Assembly: GCA_036403235.1 (NCBI GenBank)
Contig: DASWRI010000086.1
Coordinates: 11,093-75,092 of the forward strand
Length of the DNA stretch: 64,000 bases
Source: JBGTFE01 sp036403235
Lineage (GTDB): Bacteria; Acidobacteriota; Blastocatellia; Pyrinomonadales; Pyrinomonadaceae
Direction of reading: 5' to 3'
Numbering within the stretch: the first letter of the stretch is position 1; each line of letters begins with the position of its first letter. Under the pieces are notes generated by a model. It made no database searches and was not told the DNA's origin. It worked only from the letters and a program-made list of their open reading frames with translations. The position numbers were made by a program, and so were the translations under genes. Below are positions 59,105 through 64,000 of this stretch, one piece after another.

Positions 59105-59134
59105 TTAATTTCCGCTTCCCGCGAAATCTGCGGA

Positions 59135-60313
59135 TTACTGGCTTATCGTCGCTGAAATACGAATAATTCTGCCCGTAAATATTTCCGTAACGAACAAGTC
59201 GCCGGTATCGCCGTCGCGCGCCACGCTCGTCGGTGAAATCAAACTCGAAGAGACGACCGTTTCACCGGCGGACGTGATGAGCTTCAATTTTCCCGGCGGC
59301 GGCGGGTTGCCGAGCATATTTGCCGAAAATTCCAAGACGTAAAACGAATGATTATTATTTGTAAGCGGAACGGGCAGAATATCCATCGCCGAGGTCAGAT
59401 TGCCTCGAAACACCTGGCGCGAGCCGTTTGTTAAATCGACGCTTTGGATTTCCGCGTTGCCGGTAGCAAACGGAAATCCGGTCAGAAAACTGACGAGAAG
59501 CTGATTGCCGAATAAACGAACGTTGTTCGGAACCGCTTCGGAAAACGGCGGGCCGAACGGCAAAGGATTTGGTTTCGGCGGGAAAACCGCAAACGTGCTG
59601 TATTCGCCCGTCGCCGGATTTACTTTGTAAAGTTGATTAAAGCTCGCGTCGATGACATACAAGCTGCCGTTTGCCATCTCGATACCGAAAACGTTAGCCG
59701 GACGAACGTTGCCCTGCGGCAGAAAGGGAAGATTCTCAGTCGCATAGTCGGGCAGATTAGCAACTAATCGAACGGTCAAAAATTTTCCTTCCGAATTTTG
59801 CAAAATCACCTGGCTGCCGCCTGCCAGCGCCGTTTGATTATTCAGCGAAAGCGAAAAATTGCCGGCCAGCGCTTCGTAATCGGCGGGCAGGGTCAGTTCC
59901 AGAATCGAGTTATTAAGCGGCGTCGCCGGATTCGGATTTGCCACCGTGCCGCCGCGCCTGCCCGAAATAACCGAGTCGCCCTGTCCGAAAGTCAAATAAA
60001 GTTTCAGACCGGCGAGTTTTATGCCCGATGCGCCGGACGGCGACTGCTCGACCGTGTTAAATGCCGAGGGCAGGCCGTCAATCAAGGTTTGACGCGCTCC
60101 CGTCGTGCGGTCAACCATCGAAATTCGGCTCGTGTTCGGCGCGCCTGTTCCGGTTTCCGCCACCAGCAGATGCGACTCGCCGGCGGTTATGATTTTAGTC
60201 GGCGCCTGTAATCCGGTCGTGAAAACCGAAGCCGCCTGTCCTAAAATATGTGTTGTGCCGGCTAATAATAGGCAGCCCGTAATAAAAATTGACAATAATT
60301 TAATTTTTTTCAT
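59135..60313 (-). CDS. Exported ScyD/ScyE-like beta-propeller protein
   Basis: ATG 60313 with GGAG upstream gives 392 residues; a TTG 27 bp upstream is less likely. A signal peptide (LLSIFITGCLLLAGTTHILG) is followed by about six NHL/SMP-30-like blades (VFTTGLQAPTKIITAGESHL; NVFGIEMANGSLYVIDASFN; LISPTSVARDGDTGDLFVTE). It resembles the ScyD/ScyE family of exported propellers. It probably binds or lacks a small ligand; function unknown. It is divergent from the regulator, 235 bp apart. Confidence 0.8.
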   Translation of the reverse strand: MKKIKLLSIFITGCLLLAGTTHILGQAASVFTTGLQAPTKIITAGESHLLVAETGTGAPNTSRISMVDRTTGARQTLIDGLPSAFNTVEQSPSGASGIKLAGLKLYLTFGQGDSVISGRRGGTVANPNPATPLNNSILELTLPADYEALAGNFSLSLNNQTALAGGSQVILQNSEGKFLTVRLVANLPDYATENLPFLPQGNVRPANVFGIEMANGSLYVIDASFNQLYKVNPATGEYSTFAVFPPKPNPLPFGPPFSEAVPNNVRLFGNQLLVSFLTGFPFATGNAEIQSVDLTNGSRQVFRGNLTSAMDILPVPLTNNNHSFYVLEFSANMLGNPPPPGKLKLITSAGETVVSSSLISPTSVARDGDTGDLFVTEIFTGRIIRISATISQ

Positions 60314-60426
60314 ATTTTCTCCTGTTTGGTTTTTATTCAAAATCGGAGCGACTTAATGCCGCCGCTAAAAAATTCCTGTTTGATAAATTCGCGTTTATTC
60401 TTTGCGTTTAGCCCGCGAAATTTTGC

Positions 60427-60456
60427 TTGCGTCTCAAACGGATTCAAGGTTACAAT
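60427..60456 (+). promoter_or_regulatory. Possible sigma-70-type promoter of the NB-ARC regulator
   Basis: TTGCGT (60427-60432) and TACAAT (60451-60456) are 18 bp apart. The predicted transcription start would lie about 90 bp before ATG 60549, putting the 41-bp element (60505-60545) downstream of the start, in the 5' leader. A different promoter nearer the element cannot be excluded. Confidence 0.35.
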
Positions 60457-60504
60457 CCGTTCAGATTCCGAAAGCGTGTCTACATAATCGTTCACGATGC
60501 GAAC

Positions 60505-60545
60505 GAAAGTCTTTGCAAATTTCTTGGAAAAATCTTGGAATTTTA
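60505..60545. promoter_or_regulatory. 41-bp element, copy 2, directly before the regulator start
   Basis: Same 11-bp direct repeats as copy 1 (TCTTTGCAAAT, TTCTTGGAAAA, ATCTTGGAATT), one base different. It ends 3 bp before ATG 60549 of the winged-helix regulator. This position suggests autoregulation, possibly repression by road-block. No other match was noticed in the window by eye. Confidence 0.65.
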
Positions 60546-60548
60546 TTG

Positions 60549-63080
60549 ATGAAGGAAGCTGGCGGAAAACATACGGCAATTTATCGTTTCGGACGATTTG
60601 AGATTAATGCCCGCGAACAGATTCTGCGCTCGGAGGGCGAGATTGTCGCGCTCACGCCGAAAGTTTTCGAAACTCTTTTACTGCTCGTCGAAAACAACGG
60701 GCAAATAGTCTCGAAAGATGAGATTATGCAGACGGTTTGGGCAGATTCGTTTGTCGAGGAAACCAATCTCACGTCAAATATCTCGCGCCTCAGAAAATTT
60801 TTTCAGGAAGAAAGCGGCGAAAAATTCATCGAAACTTTTCCCAAACGCGGCTATCGCTTTTCGGCCGACGTGAAAGAAATCGCCGACAACGCGGAAATAA
60901 AATTAACGCGCCGCGTAAAAATGCATTTGCGGCAAATCGTCGAAGACGCGGACGAAGTCGAACGGGACGAATTCGCGCTTTTTCTAACCTCTGTTCCGAA
61001 CAATCTTCCGCCGCCGAGAGCGCGGCTCGTCGGGCGCGAAAAAGAGATTGAAGAAGTCCTGAATCTTTTACAAAAAAATCGTTTTGTAACTTTGACCGGC
61101 GTCGGCGGAACGGGAAAAACCAGACTTGCGTTGGAAATCGCCCGTCGCGCTCTGCCGGATTTTGCCGACGGCGTTTTTTTTGCCGAACTGGCGGACATTC
61201 GCCAAACGGAGCTTGTCATCTCAACCATCGCTCAAACGCTCGGTTTGAAGGAATCGGGAGGCAAATCGCTGCTTGAAACGATTCTCGATTTTCTAAGCGA
61301 AAAACAACTTCTGCTCGTCGTTGACAACTTCGAGCAAGTTCTAAAAGCCGCGCCGGTTTTAGCCGAACTCGCTTCAAACGCAGCGCATTTGAGAATTCTG
61401 GCAACGAGCCGCGCCCTGCTGCGCATCGACCGGGAAAAAGAATTTATCGTGCCGCCGCTCGGTCTGCCCGACCTAAATAACAACGCGGAAAGTTTACTGC
61501 ATTCGGAATCGGTCAATTTGTTCGTCGAACGAGCGCAGGCAATAAAGCCGTCGCTTGGGCTTGCGGTTGAAAATGTGCGGATAATCGCCGAGATTTGCCA
61601 TCGTCTGGAAGGCTTGCCGCTGGCAATCGAGCTTGCCGCCGTGCGGATTAAAATCCTTTCTCTGCAAGCAATTCAGGCGCGACTGGAAAATCGACTAAAA
61701 CTGCTTACGGGCGGAATGAAAAACTCTCCGACACGCCAGCAAACGATGCGCGGAGCAATCACTTGGAGCTTTGATTTGCTCGAGGCGGAAGAACAGGTTT
61801 TGTTTCGCCGTCTGGCAGTTTTCGCGGGCGGGTTTACGGTTGAGGCGGCGGAAGCGATTTGCGAAATGCCGGAACCGAAAACTTTATCGATTGATGTGCT
61901 CAACGGCATCACGTCGCTGGTCGAAAACAGTTTGCTCAATCAAATCGAACAGCCAAACGGCGAATTTCGTTTCCGGCTTTTGGAAGTCGTTCGCGAATAC
62001 TCGCTCGAACAATTGGAAGCGTGCGGTGAAGCGGAAACGATGCGCGAAAATCACGCCGCGTTTTTTCTGGCTCTGGCAGAAGAAGAAGCCGACCGGAAAT
62101 TTAGCGGAGCGGACGCGGCGCTGTGGCTGAATCAATTCGACGAAGAACATGAAAATCTTCGCACCGCGCTTCAATGGTCAATTGAAAAAAAGCCGGAAAC
62201 GGCTCTGCGGCTGGTCGGCGCGGCACACATGTTTTGGAATATTCGCGGATATTTGACCGAAGGGCGCGGCTGGCTCGAAGCGGCGCTCAAAAAAGGCGAC
62301 CATGTTGAAGCGGCGATACGTTGGAAAGCTTTATTGGCAATCGCGCAGACGGCGCGGTATCAGGGCGATAACGAATCGGCTCGAAAATTTTTCGAGCAAA
62401 GTCTGGCGGCCGCCGAAAAATCGGGAGATAAGCAAAAAGCGGCGAAATCAATCAGAGGACTGGGACAAGTCGCTCGTCTTGAAGGCAATCTCGCCGAGGC
62501 GCGGAAATTTTTGAAAAAAAGCCTGGCTCTGGGCAGGGAGTTTGGCGACGAAAGCATAATCGCTTTTTCACTCAGCACGCTCGGCGAAGTAGCCCGCACG
62601 GAAAATGAATTTGCCGAGGCTAAATCTTTTTACGAAGGAGCTTTGCAGCTTTGCCTGCAAATGAATCACAAGGAGGGCGCCGGCGCGACGCTGTGCAACC
62701 TGGGCGCGGTCGAGTTTTGTATCGGAAATTCTGCGGCGGCGCTCGCGCATTATCAAAAAGCGCTGACAATCGCGCTTGAACTCGGGCACAAAGTCAGCAT
62801 CGCCATTGCCCTTGACGGTTTCGCCGCGCTCGCCGTCCGCAGCCGGCAACCGGAAAAAGCGGCTTATCTTTCGGGCGCGTCCGAGAATTTGTTCGAACAA
62901 ATCGGCTACAAACTGGAAAACACCGACCGCTCTTTCCGCGACGCTTATCTCGCCGAACTGCGAACATCGCTCGACCAGGAAATACTGCAAAAAAACTATC
63001 GGCAAGGATATGAAATAAAAATTGCAGAGGTTATTACAATAACAGAACAGTTAATAAACAAAATTAAAAATGAAGCCTAA
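60549..63080 (+). CDS. Winged-helix / NB-ARC ATPase / TPR transcriptional regulator
   Basis: The 843-aa protein has an N-terminal OmpR/PhoB-type winged helix (about 8-105; YRFGRFEINAREQILRSEGE, LTPKVFETLLLLVENNGQIV, EETNLTSNISRLRKFF). An NB-ARC/STAND ATPase follows (about 155-430; P-loop GVGGTGKT about 184-191, Walker B-like LLLVVDNFEQV). A helical arm and about six TPR-type repeats (about 560-830) complete it. STAND regulators bind a signal at the TPRs and switch by ATP. ATG 60549 is chosen; upstream in-frame codons from 60402 lie in promoter DNA. The 41-bp element precedes the start. Confidence 0.9.
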   Translation: MKEAGGKHTAIYRFGRFEINAREQILRSEGEIVALTPKVFETLLLLVENNGQIVSKDEIMQTVWADSFVEETNLTSNISRLRKFFQEESGEKFIETFPKRGYRFSADVKEIADNAEIKLTRRVKMHLRQIVEDADEVERDEFALFLTSVPNNLPPPRARLVGREKEIEEVLNLLQKNRFVTLTGVGGTGKTRLALEIARRALPDFADGVFFAELADIRQTELVISTIAQTLGLKESGGKSLLETILDFLSEKQLLLVVDNFEQVLKAAPVLAELASNAAHLRILATSRALLRIDREKEFIVPPLGLPDLNNNAESLLHSESVNLFVERAQAIKPSLGLAVENVRIIAEICHRLEGLPLAIELAAVRIKILSLQAIQARLENRLKLLTGGMKNSPTRQQTMRGAITWSFDLLEAEEQVLFRRLAVFAGGFTVEAAEAICEMPEPKTLSIDVLNGITSLVENSLLNQIEQPNGEFRFRLLEVVREYSLEQLEACGEAETMRENHAAFFLALAEEEADRKFSGADAALWLNQFDEEHENLRTALQWSIEKKPETALRLVGAAHMFWNIRGYLTEGRGWLEAALKKGDHVEAAIRWKALLAIAQTARYQGDNESARKFFEQSLAAAEKSGDKQKAAKSIRGLGQVARLEGNLAEARKFLKKSLALGREFGDESIIAFSLSTLGEVARTENEFAEAKSFYEGALQLCLQMNHKEGAGATLCNLGAVEFCIGNSAAALAHYQKALTIALELGHKVSIAIALDGFAALAVRSRQPEKAAYLSGASENLFEQIGYKLENTDRSFRDAYLAELRTSLDQEILQKNYRQGYEIKIAEVITITEQLINKIKNEA

Positions 63081-63259
63081 AACATCAAAAGCAAGACGGA
63101 AAAGGCTCAAATCAATGAGTTACTTTGCAAGGCGCTTTGTCATAACCTCTGTTGCGTTATCCAATCAATTTACGAGTTAGGAATTGAGACGGACTTTTAC
63201 AGGGAATAAAAAATAAGAACAATTCAAATTTTAAGCCTGGTTAAAAGCTAGGTTTTTTT

Positions 63260-63478
63260 AGTTTTTGTGCAAACTTCATTTCTGCACAAAAACTCGTAAT
63301 CTTGCACAAAAACTCGATATTCTGCACAAAAACTCAGTGTTTTAGGGGTGTTTTTGTGCAAAGCCACAGAGATGGGCTTTGCACAAAAACTCAAATCTGC
63401 ACAAAAACACTAGATTCCTGCACAAAAACGTGAGAAGTTGCACAAAAACTCAACGTTTTGCACAAAAACTAAATTTTA
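63260..63478. repeat. Array of TGCACAAAAACT units (8 direct, 2 inverted)
   Basis: Direct copies start at 63283, 63303, 63323, 63380, 63398, 63419, 63439 and 63459 (mostly 20-bp pitch). Inverted AGTTTTTGTGCA lies at 63260-63271 and GTTTTTGTGCA near 63350-63360. The first inverted copy and the first direct copy form a perfect 12-bp stem. With the AT-rich DNA after 63080 (no gene or terminator clearly seen) it fills the 407-bp gap and stops just before the SD of the small gene at 63488. Confidence 0.9.
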
Positions 63479-63487
63479 GAGGTGATT

Positions 63488-63688
63488 ATGAAAGAAAAAG
63501 AAATACTACATTTAGGTTCGGCAATCGTGAATATGAATCACGTTGCTTTAGTTAGGGAAATAGAAACAAAAGACGAAGAAACAACGGTTGAAGTTATTTC
63601 TTCGTCGGGTGAAAACTTACCAAAAGTAAACCTGCCAAAAGGGAAAAGGTTAAAAGATTTTACCCTCTTTGGGATTTTACCTTGTTGA
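63488..63688 (+). CDS. Hypothetical small protein after the TGCACAAAAAC array
   Basis: The 66-aa protein has GAGGTG before ATG 63488. It looks like a small soluble beta-rich domain (GSAIVNMNHVALVREIETKD; TTVEVISSSGENLPKVNLPK). It is AT-rich compared with most of the window. Its 3' end overlaps that of the gene at 63660 on the other strand by 29 bp. No family recognised. Confidence 0.55.
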   Translation: MKEKEILHLGSAIVNMNHVALVREIETKDEETTVEVISSSGENLPKVNLPKGKRLKDFTLFGILPC

Positions 63689-63887
63689 TAACCATTTCTA
63701 CTTGTCTACTTTTTACAATATCTAAACATTGGTCATAAAGTGTGAGCCAGTATTCACGCGCTTTGTTGTGTTCAACGAAAGTAACTTGCGTACCATCAAA
63801 GTTCTCAGCGTTGTGGATTGCCTGTGCCAAATCCATTGCCACGCGATATTTACTGTTTTGCTCTAAATCTACTGTCATATCTGCCAT
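63660..63887 (-). CDS. Hypothetical small protein
   Basis: The 75-aa protein has a strong AGGAGG before ATG 63887. The sequence is mainly helical and charged (YRVAMDLAQAIHNAENFDGT; AREYWLTLYDQCLDIVKSRQ). It is convergent with, and overlaps, the plus-strand small gene. AT-rich; no family recognised. Confidence 0.6.
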   Translation of the reverse strand: MADMTVDLEQNSKYRVAMDLAQAIHNAENFDGTQVTFVEHNKAREYWLTLYDQCLDIVKSRQVEMVINKVKSQRG

Positions 63888-63910
63888 AATTATTCTTGCC
63901 TCCTATTAGG

Positions 63911-63944
63911 TAAAAGTGCCTAGCTTTTGGGCTAGGCACTTTTA
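63911..63944. terminator. Hairpin terminator between small genes
   Basis: TAAAAGTGCCTAGC (63911-63924) pairs perfectly with GCTAGGCACTTTTA (63931-63944) around TTTTGG. It lies just after the minus-strand stop codon at 63953-63955 and 24 bp before the gene at 63887. It probably terminates the gene entering from the right. Confidence 0.75.
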
Positions 63945-63952
63945 GTTGTAAC

Positions 63953-64000
63953 CTAACGCTTTTTACCAGACGGCTTTGACGGTTTGTTAGGCGTCTGCGT
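63953..64000 (-). CDS. C-terminal end of a gene extending past the window
   Basis: On the minus strand a frame open from the right edge reads TQTPNKPSKPSGKKR and stops at TAG 63953-63955. A hairpin terminator follows 9 bp later. The Lys/Pro/Ser-rich tail suggests a protein terminus, but 15 codons cannot identify a family. Confidence 0.4.
   Translation of the reverse strand, partial: TQTPNKPSKPSGKKR

Noticed and set aside
60337..60579. Minus-strand 80-codon frame across the regulator promoter
   Set aside because: It covers the 41-bp element and the winged-helix start, has no SD and no recognisable family.

Overview
The window looks like a chromosomal segment of an Acidobacteriota member, most likely of the class Blastocatellia (Pyrinomonadaceae-like). 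This is inferred from content: two tandem VWFA proteins of the acidobacterial type, an Oar-like TonB-dependent receptor with a carboxypeptidase-like N-terminal domain, Asn/Ala-rich linkers in exported proteins, a large surface protein ending in PVPNAFVP, and a winged-helix/NB-ARC/TPR regulator. No rRNA or tRNA gene, intact insertion sequence or CRISPR array was seen.

Layout. 1-3.1 kb: TonB C-terminal fragment, ExbB, two ExbD and a TPR lipoprotein (an envelope energy-transduction operon ending in a strong terminator). 3.2-12.4 kb: housekeeping genes (Rel/SpoT, RidA, L28, SurA-like lipoprotein, ABC-F, GuaB, RodZ-like). 12.6-15.7 kb: a small microcompartment locus (two BMC-H shell proteins around an acylating-type aldehyde dehydrogenase with a long tail, plus a membrane zinc-ribbon protein). 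15.8-17.9 kb: two exported VWA proteins. 18.1-26.2 kb: a type IV pilus/type II secretion-like operon (PilC, PilB, secretin with cohesin domain, two pseudopilins, PilM-like). 26.3-33.9 kb: ECF sigma/anti-sigma pair, a membrane protein with a bactofilin-like part, a DUF5666-like protein, the TonB-dependent receptor and a LolA-like protein. 34-38.3 kb (minus): rplM-rpsI-rpsB-tsf-pyrH-frr. 38.4-45.6 kb: Nudix, CoaBC, two uracil-DNA glycosylase-family proteins, prenyl and squalene/phytoene synthases, small zinc-ribbon/acidic proteins. 45.8-53.7 kb: DUF971, YtxJ, glucan phosphorylase, macrodomain, GGDEF-EAL, GNAT. 53.9-63.1 kb: a surface-protein locus (1583-aa CSLREA/Calx-beta/BACON/FG-GAP protein, a small CxxC protein, a beta-propeller protein) beside the large regulator. 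63.3-64 kb: repeat array and small genes.

The most unusual feature is non-coding. At least four junctions carry degenerate arrays with a 20-21 bp pitch, each with its own word. More than twenty other junctions carry palindromes, most of them built from 7-bp words. In at least twelve cases such an element sits directly before a start codon that has no Shine-Dalgarno sequence, whereas many genes without one (exbB, exbD, tsf, rpsB, the first BMC gene) have clear AGGAG-like sites. The same words have spread into coding sequence (prepilin leaders, the CoaBC tail, inter-domain linkers), and one palindrome encloses an internally deleted four-helix-bundle (S23/IVP) gene.

A second non-coding signal is a 41-bp element present twice (40/41 identical) in the surface-protein locus. 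It is made of about three 11-bp direct repeats, the spacing bound by PhoB/OmpR-type winged-helix proteins, and one copy lies directly before the start of the winged-helix regulator. This suggests an autoregulated local regulon.
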